A DNA stretch of 64,000 bases from Streptomyces sp. NBC_00259. Lineage in GTDB: Bacteria > Actinomycetota > Actinomycetes > Streptomycetales > Streptomycetaceae. A model generated the notes under the pieces. That model ran no database searches. It saw only the letters and a program-made list of their open reading frames with translations, and was not told the DNA's origin. Below, in pieces: positions 43,865 to 52,749 of the stretch. A program made the translations under genes and the position numbers. The stretch's first letter is position 1; each line of letters begins with the position of its first letter. Location: contig NZ_CP108080.1 in NCBI RefSeq assembly GCF_036181745.1, positions 124,001-188,000 on the forward strand, read 5' to 3'.

Positions 43865-44754
43865 GCGAGCACCCCCGCCATGAGCCGGTCCAGGGTGCGG
43901 CGTCCGCGCGACGCCGTGACATCGGGGTCGTCGTGCGCCTGGCCCGGGACCAGAGCGCTCACGGCGTCGAGCGCCGCCAGAGCTTTCAGCGCGCACTGCT
44001 CCTCGGGGACAAGGTCGCGGCCGTAACCCTGGAGGCACGCGGCCCGCAGGTCGGGGCGATCCGGCCATACGTCGCAGCTCATCCGGACGAAGTCGTGCGC
44101 CACGGTTGCGAAGCGGGCCCGCTCGAAGTCGATCCACCCGGCCTGCGCCAGGGGCTGGGACCATAGGAGGTTCCGCGGCCGGGCGTCCCCGTGGATGAAC
44201 GCGAGCGGCAGTGGCGGAAGGCTGTGCAGCTGCTCGGCCAGGTCGCGGACCAGCCTGCGCTCCTCGGGCGTCAGCCGGTCGCCGGCCAGCCGCAGGTGCC
44301 TGTCGGCGCCGTCGGCCCCGGCCCGCAGCGCCCGTTCGGCCTCGGTACGACGGACGCCCGACAGGTCACCGGCGGCGTGGAGCCGGGCCAGCAGCACACC
44401 GCCTTGTCGGTGCGCACGGGCTTCCTCGGCCGGCGTCACCGTCGCCTCTCGCAGCGGGCGGCCCGGAACGGCGGTGAGCAGCAGGGCCAGGTGCTCGGCG
44501 CTCGAGGCCCGCAGCTGCGGCGCGCGGTCGGCTCCGAGCGCGGGAACCGCGTGGCGCAGGGCGAAGGTCTCCCGTTCGTACATCAGCGGCTGCGGCGAGA
44601 CCTTGAGGTAGAAGCGGGCACCGCCGGGGCGGACGAGCTCCCAGACACGGGAGTTCCGGCGGGCGTGCGAGACGTCCCTGATGGACGGGCGGGCGCCGAG
44701 CTCCTTGCAGACCCAGGCGAGCAGCGCCGGTGCGGCCACGGTCGAGTCGGTCAT
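43861..44754 (-). CDS. APH-like small-molecule/protein kinase
   Basis: 297 residues; GAGGTGGGG precedes the ATG ending at 44754. It has the aminoglycoside-phosphotransferase fold: YLKVSPQPLMYERETFAL (nucleotide Lys region), catalytic loop LAFIHGDARPRNLLW (HGDxxxxN intact) and metal Asp in GWIDFERA. Active-site residues are kept, so it should phosphorylate something. Its start overlaps the stop of the 50-codon peptide gene, and its stop overlaps the ABC transporter start. Kinases of this fold serve in antibiotic resistance and in some peptide natural-product pathways; the substrate here is unknown. Confidence 0.88.
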   Translation of the reverse strand: MTDSTVAAPALLAWVCKELGARPSIRDVSHARRNSRVWELVRPGGARFYLKVSPQPLMYERETFALRHAVPALGADRAPQLRASSAEHLALLLTAVPGRPLREATVTPAEEARAHRQGGVLLARLHAAGDLSGVRRTEAERALRAGADGADRHLRLAGDRLTPEERRLVRDLAEQLHSLPPLPLAFIHGDARPRNLLWSQPLAQAGWIDFERARFATVAHDFVRMSCDVWPDRPDLRAACLQGYGRDLVPEEQCALKALAALDAVSALVPGQAHDDPDVTASRGRRTLDRLMAGVLA

Positions 44755-44903
44755 GCGCCCCACCTCGATGACGGTCGTGATGCGGAGGCGAACAGGGCAC
44801 GACGGGCGTCAACCGGACGCCGGAACGCGGTGGGCGCAGTGGCCTGCGCAGGAGGATTCTCGAACGCAGGGCGAAGGCTGGTGAGTACGCACACGGGATT
44901 CAC
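44751..44903 (-). CDS. 50-residue peptide, first gene of the kinase/ABC operon
   Basis: From GTG 44903 with a textbook AGAGGAG 6 bases upstream; the TGA overlaps the ATG of the APH-like kinase. The product begins NPVCVLTSLRPAFENPPA after the initiator, has one Cys, and ends in a Ser/Arg-rich segment (ASASRPSSRWGA). Third-position GC is lower than in neighbours (roughly two thirds), seen in some precursor peptides but also in chance frames. Ribosome site plus exact stop/start coupling is the main support. It could be a modified-peptide precursor or merely a regulatory leader for the kinase. Confidence 0.5.
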   Translation of the reverse strand: MNPVCVLTSLRPAFENPPAQATAPTAFRRPVDARRALFASASRPSSRWGA

Positions 44904-45671
44904 GGAAATCTCCTCTGTGATGGGGAACCGCTGGAGCACCCCGGACAACGTCCCTGATCACGGGACCGATACGGGCCGTACCGGGCGACGGCTCGAATCG
45001 AAGTTCGACGCCGAGCGGGTGGGGCAAGTGCTGTCGGCCTGAGCGCTCGGCACCTGCCCGTTCGATTCACTCGTCAAGGGGACAGCGGTGAGGTCGTAGC
45101 CCCAACGGGGGATTGCGCAACTGTGTCGACTGCACCGGTCTCCTTCGCGGAAGTGTGGACGTGGACTGCGGACGGCACCCTCCTGCACGCCACTGACAAT
45201 CAGCGGGGCTCGGGGCTGTGATCCGGACAATCCGAGTGCGCAGTGCGGCGGCGGGCAAACTCCGGTACGGCGGCCCTCACAGCCTGGGCGGCAGTCGGAA
45301 GAAAGGTTTCTTGAACCGCGCTGCGGAACCCCGGAGTTGGGCGCCGGTTGAGCGCTGAGAGAGATGGCTTGAACTGGTCAGAACCACTGTCCGACTGGCC
45401 GCCGAACGGGGTGGCGAGGCCGTGGACGGGCACGTCGGCGGCTAGCATCACCACCTTCGTCGCCGGGCTGCCGTGCGGGTGGCCGGGCTCCCGTGCGGGT
45501 GTTGCCGCGCGATCCGTGCCGTACCGCGGCACCGCGGTCACCTCTGACACGTTCCGGGCCCCGAGGAGGAGGCCCTGCTCAAGCCGCTCTCGGACCGCAC
45601 CCGAGCCGGGGAAGGACCGAGGAAGGAACAGGAAAGAACCGGCGGGGCGTGCCTGACTACCGTTGCTCCGC
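44904..45671. other. 768-base region without a supported gene
   Basis: It holds the promoter of the peptide/kinase/ABC operon at its left end and that of the second kinase at its right end. Frames such as the one at about 45348-45656 contain LNWSEPLSDWPPNG but lack a ribosome site and family match. Confidence 0.4.
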
Positions 45672-46589
45672 ATGACCGACACCGAGTTCGAGATCACCGC
45701 AGAGCTGGTCCAGGACCTGCTGCGCGACCAGCACCCCGACCTGGCCGATCGGCCTGTGAGACTCGGCGCGCGGGGCTGGGACAACCAGATGTGGCGGCTC
45801 GGCGACGATCTCGCCGTCCGGCTGCCCTGGGCGACACAGGCCGCGGACGCACTGCTGCGCAAGGAGCACGCCTGGCTGCCTGTTCTCGCCCCGCGTCTTC
45901 CCCTTCAGGTCCCCGTCCCGCAGCGCCTCGGCGATCCTTCCGAGCGGTTTCCGCGGCCGTGGATCGTCACCACCTGGGTACCGGGCACGCCCGCCGACCA
46001 CGCCCCTGCCACTGACGCCGTGGAGGCAGCCGACACCTTGGCCGCCTTCCTGACCGCTCTCCATCAACCTGCCCCGGACGGGGCGCCGATGGGCGGTGAC
46101 CGTGGCGGGCCGCTGGGCGACCGCGCCGAACAGTTCGCCCAACAGCTCGCCTCGGCCACCGAACTGGGGCTGGTCCCCGACCCGGACGCTGTCCGCGCCG
46201 TCTGGGACGACGCCGCCGCCGCGCCCGAGTGGACGGGCCCGCCACTGTGGCTCCACGGCGACCTGCATCCGGCCAACCTCGTCACCACGGACGGCACCTT
46301 CTGCGGCGTGATCGACTTTGGCGACCTCTGCGCGGGCGATCCCGCCTGCGACCTCTCCGCCGCCTGGCTGCTGCTGCCGGACGGCGCCGCCGACCGCTTC
46401 CACGACGCCTGTCAGCCGACCCCGGACCGCGCGACCCTGCGCCGGGCTCGTGGCTGGGCGGTGATGCGCGCCCTCACCGGCATCCTCATCGGAGACGCCG
46501 GCATCCACGGACGCCCCGGAGGCAAGCCCACCTGGGGGCCGCCGGCACACACCGCGCTGAGCCGCCTCGTCGCAACGGCCCGCCGCTGA
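45672..46589 (+). CDS. aminoglycoside phosphotransferase (APH) family kinase
   Basis: 305 residues from ATG 45672. Canonical Streptomyces APH: LGARGWDNQMWRLGDDLAVR at the N-lobe, LLRKEHAWLP, catalytic loop LWLHGDLHPANLVTTDG and metal-binding GVIDFGDLCAGDPACDL. Expected to phosphorylate an aminoglycoside-like or other hydroxyl substrate. TACCGT about 9 bases before the ATG and no ribosome site suggest a leaderless message. Unrelated in detail to the kinase at 43861-44754. Stand-alone. Confidence 0.9.
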   Translation: MTDTEFEITAELVQDLLRDQHPDLADRPVRLGARGWDNQMWRLGDDLAVRLPWATQAADALLRKEHAWLPVLAPRLPLQVPVPQRLGDPSERFPRPWIVTTWVPGTPADHAPATDAVEAADTLAAFLTALHQPAPDGAPMGGDRGGPLGDRAEQFAQQLASATELGLVPDPDAVRAVWDDAAAAPEWTGPPLWLHGDLHPANLVTTDGTFCGVIDFGDLCAGDPACDLSAAWLLLPDGAADRFHDACQPTPDRATLRRARGWAVMRALTGILIGDAGIHGRPGGKPTWGPPAHTALSRLVATARR

Positions 46590-46925
46590 TCAGCCGAAGC
46601 CGCGTACGGGCGCACTGCAGCTCAGCGACACGGAGCGTAATCATGCGTTCGCCCTGGCAGGCCCCACACGGCAGCGGCCGCGCGCGGCAGCGACGCAGCG
46701 CGCCCGCGCCGGGCTGTGGGGCTGTGTGAGTGGGTGTTCGAGGCGAGACTGGAAGGGATGTCCGCGCCGGATCGGGTCGAGGCCACTCCCTGATCGTCTA
46801 CAGCGGCTGGAAGGAGATCGCCACGTCGGTCGCGCCGCGGCTCGACGAGCACCTGCTCTGACAGCCGGGATTGCCACCAGGCGTGATCGCCACCAGGCCG
46901 TGATTCACGCCGAGAGGAAGGGAAG
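46590..46925. other. gap with a 3' gene remnant
   Basis: Frames on the + strand show two protein-like pieces in different frames: CEWVFEARLEGMSAPDRVEA (about 46728-46790) and GHSLIVYSGWKEIATSVAP to a stop at 46861. They look like the frameshifted end of one lost gene that I cannot name. GAAGGGAAG at the end serves the hydratase gene. Confidence 0.35.
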
Positions 46926-47765
46926 ATGACCGCCTCGTACGAAACCATCAGCACCAGGCTGGACGGCAACGTCCTGTCCGCCACCTTCAACGCCCCGCCG
47001 ATCAACCTCATCGGCCCCGAGGTCGTACGCGATCTGGTCGGACTGATCGAGGAGCTTTCCCGACCGGGGACCGCGCGGGTGGTGGTGTTCGACAGCGCCG
47101 ATCCCGACTTCTTCTTTCCGCACGTCGACCTGACCAAAGTGGCGGAATACACCGCTGAGGCCGCGAAAGCCGGAGGTCCGGGCGATGACTCCCTGGGGAT
47201 GCTGTTCCGCAGGTTCAGCGAGATTCCGGCCGTCACCATCGCCAAGCTGCGCGGCCGCGCACGGGGGGCGGGCAGTGAGTTCCTCCTCGCCTGCGACATG
47301 CGCTTCGCCTCCCGGGAGAACGCTGTCCTGAGCCAGCCCGAGGTCGGCATCGGCACCCCGCCCGGCGCGGGAGCGATCCAGCACCTCACCCGCCTGCTGG
47401 GCCGAGGGCGCGCGCTCGAAGCCGTACTGACGTCGGCCGACTTCGACGCCGATCTCGCCGAACGCTACGGATGGATCAACCGCGCGGTGCCCGACGCCGA
47501 GCTGGACGCGTTCGTGGCCGGCATCGCCGCGCGTATCGGGGACTTCCCCCGCGATGCACTGATCGCGGCCAAAGCGTCCGTCAACGCCATCAGCCTGCCA
47601 ACTCCGGCCGCCGTACGCGCGGATGCCGCTCTGTTCCAGCAACTCGTCCGGAGTGAGACAGCGCAGCAACGCACGGCAGAGCTCTTCGAGCGGGGCTTCC
47701 AGACCCGTGGCCGCACCGAACTCGACCTCGGTGACGCGCTGGGCGACTTGAAGGCCGTCGACTGA
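46926..47765 (+). CDS. enoyl-CoA hydratase/isomerase family protein
   Basis: 279 residues with GGAAGGGAAG directly upstream. Crotonase fold: VLSATFNAPPINLIGPEVV, the second block FFFPHVDLTKVAE, oxyanion region KLRGRARGAGSEFLLACDMRFAS, then QPEVGIGTPPGAGAIQHLTRL and LDADLAERYGWINRAVPD-type segment. The usual first catalytic Glu position is shifted to GIGTPPGAG, so hydratase activity is not certain; it could act as another crotonase-type enzyme. Stand-alone gene. Confidence 0.85.
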   Translation: MTASYETISTRLDGNVLSATFNAPPINLIGPEVVRDLVGLIEELSRPGTARVVVFDSADPDFFFPHVDLTKVAEYTAEAAKAGGPGDDSLGMLFRRFSEIPAVTIAKLRGRARGAGSEFLLACDMRFASRENAVLSQPEVGIGTPPGAGAIQHLTRLLGRGRALEAVLTSADFDADLAERYGWINRAVPDAELDAFVAGIAARIGDFPRDALIAAKASVNAISLPTPAAVRADAALFQQLVRSETAQQRTAELFERGFQTRGRTELDLGDALGDLKAVD

Positions 47766-47820
47766 CACGGATGACGAAACCCGTGCATCCGGCCGTGGCC
47801 GACACACGCCGTCCGCGCGA

Positions 47821-47880
47821 TGCCGGTGCCGGTGCCGGTGCCGGTGCCAGTGCCAGTGCCAGTGCCAGTGCCAGTGCCGT
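47821..47880. repeat. hexanucleotide microsatellite, ten TGCCNN units
   Basis: (TGCCGG)x4 followed by (TGCCAG)x5 and one TGCCGT, ending at the stop codon of the DUF6480 gene. Slippage here could extend or shorten the 3' flank of that gene without changing it. Confidence 0.9.
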
Positions 47881-48122
47881 CAGAGGATCAGTACGAGCGC
47901 GTAGGCCAGGAAGAACGCCGCGACCAGCAGGACAACCACGGAGATGGCCGCCAGCGGGCCTTTGGCCCAGCCTCGCGTAGGGGGCTGGTACGGGTCGGAC
48001 CGGGAGGACGTGCTCGACTCGGCCGGCGGGGTCTCGCCGGGAGTCACCAACCCACCGCGGTCCACGCCCGGCGTCACTCGGGGGTCGGGGTCGGGATTGC
48101 TCTGGGGATGGTTCTCAGCCAT
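47880..48122 (-). CDS. DUF6480 family small membrane protein
   Basis: 80 residues from the ATG ending at 48122. Matches the family: SNPDPDPRVTPG, GLVTPGETPPAESSTS (the invariant PGETPPAE block), then one C-terminal helix LAAISVVVLLVAAFFLAYAL. A Streptomyces-type membrane-anchored small protein of unknown role. No strong ribosome site. A hexanucleotide repeat lies against its stop. Confidence 0.85.
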   Translation of the reverse strand: MAENHPQSNPDPDPRVTPGVDRGGLVTPGETPPAESSTSSRSDPYQPPTRGWAKGPLAAISVVVLLVAAFFLAYALVLIL

Positions 48123-48314
48123 ACCGGACAAATGCCCGATTTGACCTGATCTAACGCTTGCACCCGGCGCCGATTCCGGAGGACTGCCCCCGCGCCTGCC
48201 CGCCAACCGCCACTCACGGAATGCGTCGCGTTGCGCACAGTCCGTACGGCCCAGCCCTTCCATCGGCGGGTTGCAGCGGACGAACTCCCTCACCAGAGGC
48301 ACACAGAACTCCGG

Positions 48315-48536
48315 TCACGGAGGCGACCCACCCCACGCGTCGGGGCCGCCGCCCCGCCACTCGATCAGCGCCGGATCGTCGACTGCGGTATCGGCTTCCG
48401 GCAGGCCCGCGCGACGTATGAATTCCAGCACGTCGAACAGGTGATACGCGGTGCCGACCTCTTCACCGTGAATCGTCACCCGTCGGCCGCCGCTGGGCGC
48501 CAGGGGATGAACGATCACGGGCGGATTCTCTGCCAC
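48315..48536 (-). CDS. small conserved Streptomyces hypothetical protein
   Basis: 73 residues from GTG 48536 (GAGG upstream). Core pattern ENPPVIVHPLAPSGGRRVTIHGEEVGTAY, FDVLEFIRRAGLPEAD and the ending ALIEWRGGGPDAW are typical of a common, uncharacterised Streptomyces protein of 65-80 residues. Confidence 0.75.
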   Translation of the reverse strand: MAENPPVIVHPLAPSGGRRVTIHGEEVGTAYHLFDVLEFIRRAGLPEADTAVDDPALIEWRGGGPDAWGGSPP

Positions 48537-48710
48537 AACCTCAGCTTCCGTCCGGACGTGTCCCGATGCATCCGGACAGGCTCCACCCGAGGCACCGGGA
48601 ACCAACCCGCCAGGCCGGCGACGCCGCTCAAGGAAGCGGCTTCGGTCCCGGCGGGCGGCTCCTCTCGCCTACATCACGAGGGAGCCGCCGGCCGGTCGAC
48701 GCAGGGGCCT

Positions 48711-48899
48711 CTACTTCATCGGGTCCAGGCCCGGCCCCGTCCCGCCTGCCTTCTTGATCTGCTCTTCCATCCGGCGGGCCTTCTCCTGCAGCTTCTGGCG
48801 CTCCTGCGGGTCGGTGGCCCGCTCCGCCGCGTCCTTCAACTCCTGCGCCTTGGCACGCATCTGTCGCGCACGGTCGCCACCTTCACCTGCAACGCTCAT
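48711..48899 (-). CDS. DUF6381 family small protein
   Basis: 62 residues from the ATG ending at 48899 with GAGGAG upstream. Entirely helical, with the family block RARQMRAKAQELKDAAERA and DPQERQKLQEKARRMEEQ. A Streptomyces-type small protein, possibly a coiled coil that binds other proteins; role unknown. Confidence 0.85.
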   Translation of the reverse strand: MSVAGEGGDRARQMRAKAQELKDAAERATDPQERQKLQEKARRMEEQIKKAGGTGPGLDPMK

Positions 48900-49216
48900 G
48901 ATCACTCCTCGGATCTGTTCGGAGAGCGGGCTTCATCAGCGAAGCAGCACGCCATCAGCCCGGCATCTCGAACGGTCACCCGGTGCTATTCCGGCAGATG
49001 GGCGCCTCACCCGTTCGGCCAGCAGAGTGTCAGTCGTCGGCGATCGGAGGCGCCAGGCTTGCGCCATGCAGGACGTGTTCCTGGCTTCGACTCATCCGTC
49101 GCCGACGACCTGGGCGCCCTGGGTCGCCGTCTGTCTGGCGGGGTCGATCACCGAACTCGCGAGGACGGTCGTCGACCACGGCTTCGGAACGATGAATCTT
49201 GAGCCGGTGGGGCTGA
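48900..49216. other. gap with a doubtful 76-codon frame
   Basis: The + frame from ATG 49066 (MQDVFLASTHPSPTTWAPW ...) has good third-position GC up to about 49210, but its GGAGG is 16 bases away and it runs out of frame into the next small gene, ending at 49296. It may be a fragment of a lost gene. Confidence 0.35.
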
Positions 49217-49435
49217 ATGGGAGCTCAGGCGAGGAAGCCACTTGTCACCCACTCGCCTGCCGCAGATGGTTCATGGTCCGGCACTCTTCGAGGTGACGAG
49301 CCATTCCAGGTCGACCATCGGCCGGAATCGGTCACGGTGTGGGTCAACGGCAACTGCTTCCACCTCAGCGACGCGGAGGGGAACGCCATCGACTCGGCCG
49401 ACTGGCATTGCCCTGCTCAGGGGCCCGCCTCCTGA
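49217..49435 (+). CDS. hypothetical small protein
   Basis: 72 residues from ATG 49217 (GGTGGGG just upstream). A beta-rich composition (GSWSGTLRGDEPFQVDHRPE, SVTVWVNGNCFHLSDAEGN) with two cysteines; no family recognised. Overlaps a frame from the left whose coding status is doubtful. Confidence 0.45.
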   Translation: MGAQARKPLVTHSPAADGSWSGTLRGDEPFQVDHRPESVTVWVNGNCFHLSDAEGNAIDSADWHCPAQGPAS

Positions 49436-49555
49436 CTTGGTGGGTTCCGGAGTCGCGCCTGTCGCTGAGTTCTGCAACTACCAGCACGCGATCGGCCAAC
49501 TTGCAGCGCCGCACGTCGAGATCGAGCATCTGCGGCGTGTCGTTAGACTCTCGCG

Positions 49556-49780
49556 GTGGACACCATGAAGTGCACGCAGTGCGGCACCACCGGTCTGGAA
49601 CCAGGGTTCGTCGAAGACGCCGGCGAGCACTCCCGGGGCTATGCCCGATGGATCGCCGGACCCCTTGAGCGCGGCATACTCGGTGGCGCCAAACGGATGG
49701 GGCGGCCTCGCTGGCAGATCGACGCCTACCGCTGCCCGAAGTGCGGCCATTTGGAGCTTTTCGCCCGGCAGCCGGTCTGA
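49556..49780 (+). CDS. zinc-ribbon small protein
   Basis: 74 residues from GTG 49556 (or ATG 49565). Two Cys pairs, MKCTQCGTTGLEPGF near the start and YRCPKCGHLELFARQ at the end, form a likely zinc ribbon. TAGACT (49544-49549) lies 6 bases before GTG without a ribosome site, fitting a leaderless message that starts at GTG. Possibly a nucleic-acid or protein-binding adaptor. Confidence 0.7.
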   Translation: MDTMKCTQCGTTGLEPGFVEDAGEHSRGYARWIAGPLERGILGGAKRMGRPRWQIDAYRCPKCGHLELFARQPV

Positions 49781-49818
49781 GCACCCAGCCCGTACCCGCA
49801 CCCGTACCCCTGAGCGGA

Positions 49819-49838
49819 CCGGGGCGACGTCGCCCCGG
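49819..49838. terminator. 20-bp perfect palindrome between convergent genes
   Basis: CCGGGGCGACGTCGCCCCGG lies between the zinc-ribbon gene and the end of the hydroxyquinol operon. Probably a bidirectional terminator. Confidence 0.65.
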
Positions 49839-49856
49839 CAACGGCCGGGGCGCGAC

Positions 49857-51047
49857 TCAGCGTTCCAGGATCAGGGCCATGCCCTGGCCGACGCCGATGC
49901 AGAGTGCGGCCAGGCCCGTGCCCGAGCCCGCTTCTGCGAGTTGGTGGGCGACCGCTCCGGTGATGCGGGCACCGGAGGCGCCGAGGGGGTGGCCGAGGGC
50001 GACGGCGCCGCCCCTCGGGTTGAGGAGGCCGGGGTCGAGTTCGGGAAGGGCCGCGAGGCAGCCCAGCGCCTGGGCGGCGTAGGCCTCGTTGAGTTCGATG
50101 GTGTGCAGGTCGCCGAAGTCGCGCCCGGCCTTCGCGAGGGCCTTGCGGATGGCTTCCACCGGGCCGAGGCCGAAGTACTGCGGCTCGATGCCGGTGACGG
50201 CGTTGGCACGGATCCGGGCCAGCGGCTCACGGCCGATCTCGGCCAGCCCGGCCTCGTCGGCCAGCAGCAGTGCCGCCGCACCGTCGTTGAGGGGTGAGGC
50301 GTTGCCGGCCGTGACCGTACCGCCCGCGCGGAAGACGGGCTTGAGACGGGCCAGCGCCGCCAGGGAGGTGTCGTCCCGGATGCCCTCGTCCCGGGGAAGG
50401 TCCACACCCTCGACGGGAACCACCTCGGCGTCGTATGCACCGTTCTTCCAGGCCCGGGCCGCCTTCTCGTGACTGGCGAGCGCGAAGGCGTCCTGGGCCT
50501 CACGGGTGATGCCGTACTTGTCGGCGATCAGCTCGGCGGTCTCGCCGAGCGGGATGGTCCACTCCTCGGGCATGCGCGGGTTGACCATCCGCCAGCCGAG
50601 GGTGGTGGAGTACAGCTGCTGGTTGCCGACGGGGAAGGCACGCTCCGGTTTCGGCAGGACCCAGGGGGCGCGGCTCATGGACTCCACCCCGCCGGCCACG
50701 GCGATCGACGCGTCGCCGAGCGCCACGGCGCGGGCCGCCTGGACGACGGCCTCCAGCCCCGAGCCGCACAGCCGGTTGACCGCGGATCCGGGCACCGTGA
50801 CGGGCAGTCCGGCCAGCAGGACGGCCATGCGGGCGACGTCGCGGTTCTCCTCCCCCGCTCCATTGGCGTTCCCGAACAGCACGTCGCCGATGAGGGCCGG
50901 GTCCAGGGCGGGGCTGCGGTCGAGCAGCTTGCGCAGAACGCCGGCGGCGAGATCGTCGGGGCGCACGGCGGACAGGGCACCGCCGTATCGGCCGATCGGG
51001 GTGCGGACGGCGTCGACGACGTAGACGTCCCGCAGGCGCTCGTTCAT
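49857..51047 (-). CDS. pcaF: 3-oxoadipyl-CoA thiolase
   Basis: 396 residues. Thiolase fold with nucleophilic Cys94 in NRLCGSGLEAVV, the NGGxxALG-type GGAVALGHPLGASGAR block (His) and the second catalytic Cys in ALCIGVGQGMAL. Other family marks are GGVESMSRAPWV and NEAYAAQALG. It cleaves 3-oxoadipyl-CoA to succinyl-CoA and acetyl-CoA. Assigned to the 3-oxoadipate step because the two CoA-transferase genes lie directly upstream in the same operon; on sequence alone it could be a general acyltransferase. Last gene of the operon. Confidence 0.88.
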   Translation of the reverse strand: MNERLRDVYVVDAVRTPIGRYGGALSAVRPDDLAAGVLRKLLDRSPALDPALIGDVLFGNANGAGEENRDVARMAVLLAGLPVTVPGSAVNRLCGSGLEAVVQAARAVALGDASIAVAGGVESMSRAPWVLPKPERAFPVGNQQLYSTTLGWRMVNPRMPEEWTIPLGETAELIADKYGITREAQDAFALASHEKAARAWKNGAYDAEVVPVEGVDLPRDEGIRDDTSLAALARLKPVFRAGGTVTAGNASPLNDGAAALLLADEAGLAEIGREPLARIRANAVTGIEPQYFGLGPVEAIRKALAKAGRDFGDLHTIELNEAYAAQALGCLAALPELDPGLLNPRGGAVALGHPLGASGARITGAVAHQLAEAGSGTGLAALCIGVGQGMALILER

Positions 51048-51089
51048 CGGGACTCCTTCTGGTGGCGAGGAACAGCTGGGCGAAGTGAT

Positions 51090-51127
51090 CCCGCCGGCCC
51101 GGGGCTGTCCGGGACCCGGCCGGCGGG
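51090..51127 (-). promoter_or_regulatory. intra-operon hairpin between CoA-transferase B and thiolase genes
   Basis: CCCGCCGGCC pairs with GGCCGGCGGG (10 bp), with further CCCGG/CCGGG pairing inside the loop. It could lower thiolase expression by partial termination or stabilise the upstream message. Confidence 0.4.
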
Positions 51128-51147
51128 TACAAGGGGCCGACCCGAGG

Positions 51148-51792
51148 TCAGCCGACGGGGGCCGGAACGTGGACCGGCGCGGCGGTACGGGCGACGATCT
51201 CGTCCGTGGTCACGCCGGGAGCGGTCTCGACGAGGACGAGACCGTCCTCGGTGACGTCCAGGACGCCGAGGTCGGTGATGACACGGTCGACGCACGCCCG
51301 GCCGGTCAGTGGCAGGGTGCATTCGGCAACGAGCTTCGGGCTGCCGTCCTTGGCGCAGTGGTCCATGACGACGATCACCCGCCGGGCTCCGTGGATGAGG
51401 TCCATCGCACCGCCCATGCCCTTCACCATCTTGCCGGGGATCATCCAGTTGGCGAGATCCCCGGCGGCGGAGACCTGCATGGCCCCCAGAATCGCGGCGT
51501 CGATGTGACCGCCCCGGATCATCCCGAAGGACAGTGACGAATCGAAGAAGCTCGCGCCCGGCAGTACCGTGACCGTCTCCTTGCCCGCGTTGATCAGGTC
51601 GGGGTCGACGTCGTGCTCGTCGGGATACGGGCCGACGCCGAGGATGCCGTTCTCCGACTGGAGCACCACGTGGATGCCTTCGGCCATGTGCTGGGGCACC
51701 AGCGTCGGCAGGCCGATGCCGAGGTTGACGTAGTCGCCGTCCTGGATCTCGGCCGCCGCGCGGGCAGCCATCTCGTCCCTGGTCCACGGCAT
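51148..51792 (-). CDS. pcaJ: 3-oxoadipate CoA-transferase subunit B
   Basis: 214 residues. Family I CoA-transferase beta subunit with active-site Glu47 in [12 protein letters not shown], the opening [30 protein letters not shown] and [19 protein letters not shown]. It transfers CoA from succinyl-CoA to 3-oxoadipate together with subunit A. Its ATG overlaps the last base of the subunit A stop (TGATG). Confidence 0.9.
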   Translation of the reverse strand: MPWTRDEMAARAAAEIQDGDYVNLGIGLPTLVPQHMAEGIHVVLQSENGILGVGPYPDEHDVDPDLINAGKETVTVLPGASFFDSSLSFGMIRGGHIDAAILGAMQVSAAGDLANWMIPGKMVKGMGGAMDLIHGARRVIVVMDHCAKDGSPKLVAECTLPLTGRACVDRVITDLGVLDVTEDGLVLVETAPGVTTDEIVARTAAPVHVPAPVG

Positions 51793-52577
51793 CAGTGCCG
51801 CACCGCCTCTCGTGCCGGAGGCGCGGAGACCGTGCGCCGTTCGATCTGCTTGTCCGCGGCCTGCTCCGGCGTCAGTTCCACCACACGCTGGACGAAGACG
51901 CCTGGGAGGTGGACCTCGTCCGGGTCCAGTTCGCCGGGCTCGACCAGCTGCTCCACTTCGGCGATCGTGACGCGGCCGGCCATCGCCGCGAGCGGGTTGA
52001 AGTTGCGGGCCGACCGGTGGAAGACGAGGTTGCCGTGGCGATCGCCCTTGGCGGCCCGGACGAGGGCGAAGTCGGTGGTGATGCCGTGTTCGAGCACGTA
52101 GTGCCGGCCGTCGAACTCGCGGACCTCCTTGGGCGGTGAGGCGACGGCCACGCTGTCTCCCCCGGGGGCGTAGCGCCAGGGCAGTCCGCCGTCGGCGACC
52201 TGGGTGCCGACGCCGGCGGGCGTGAAGAAGGCGGGGATGCCGCAGCCGCCGGCCCGCAGGCGTTCGGCGAGCGTGCCCTGAGGTGTCAGCTCGACCAGCA
52301 GTTCGCCGGAGAGGTACTGGCGGGCGAACTCCTTGTTGTCACCGACGTAGGAGCCGGTGACGCGGGCGATGCGCCCCGCGGCGAGGAGGATCCCGAGGCC
52401 GCCGCCGTCGACACCGCAGTTGTTGGACACCACGCTGAGCTCGCTCGCGCCGGTCGCGTACAGCGCCTGGATCAGCACATTGGGGACGCCGCTGAGGCCG
52501 AAGCCGCCCACGGCGAGCGACACTCCGTCCTCGACGCCCGCCAGCGCCGCCTCGGCGCCGGCCACCACCTTGTCCAT
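51792..52577 (-). CDS. pcaI: 3-oxoadipate CoA-transferase subunit A
   Basis: 261 residues from the ATG ending at 52577. Alpha-subunit signatures: [55 protein letters not shown] and [19 protein letters not shown]. Forms the heteromer with the next gene product; gene overlap by one base supports a stoichiometric complex. 172 bases separate it from the upstream hydroxylase; that gap contains CACTGCCCCGG-type direct repeats near 52670-52712. Confidence 0.9.
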   Translation of the reverse strand: MDKVVAGAEAALAGVEDGVSLAVGGFGLSGVPNVLIQALYATGASELSVVSNNCGVDGGGLGILLAAGRIARVTGSYVGDNKEFARQYLSGELLVELTPQGTLAERLRAGGCGIPAFFTPAGVGTQVADGGLPWRYAPGGDSVAVASPPKEVREFDGRHYVLEHGITTDFALVRAAKGDRHGNLVFHRSARNFNPLAAMAGRVTIAEVEQLVEPGELDPDEVHLPGVFVQRVVELTPEQAADKQIERRTVSAPPAREAVRH

Positions 52578-52749
52578 GTGCACCGCACTCCGTTCGGTTC
52601 GGCAACGGCGCGAGTGGCGCCTGCCATTGTTCGAGTGGTCGATCGGTCGTGTGCGCGTCCTGCGCACTGCCGGCACTGCCCCGGTGCTGCCCCGGCACTG
52701 CCCCGGTACTGCTCGGCGCTCTCGGCGGGTGCCGACGCCGCCGGCGCTG

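Noticed and set aside
44751..44903. Calling the peptide/kinase/ABC operon a lanthipeptide or lasso cluster
   Set aside because: No LanB/LanC/LanM, HopA1-like, macrocyclase, lasso protease or radical-SAM gene is present; only a neutral description is supported.
49066..49296. 76-codon + frame beginning MQDVFLASTHPSPTTWAPW
   Set aside because: Its GGAGG is 16 bases away and coding bias ends midway; kept only as a possible remnant.
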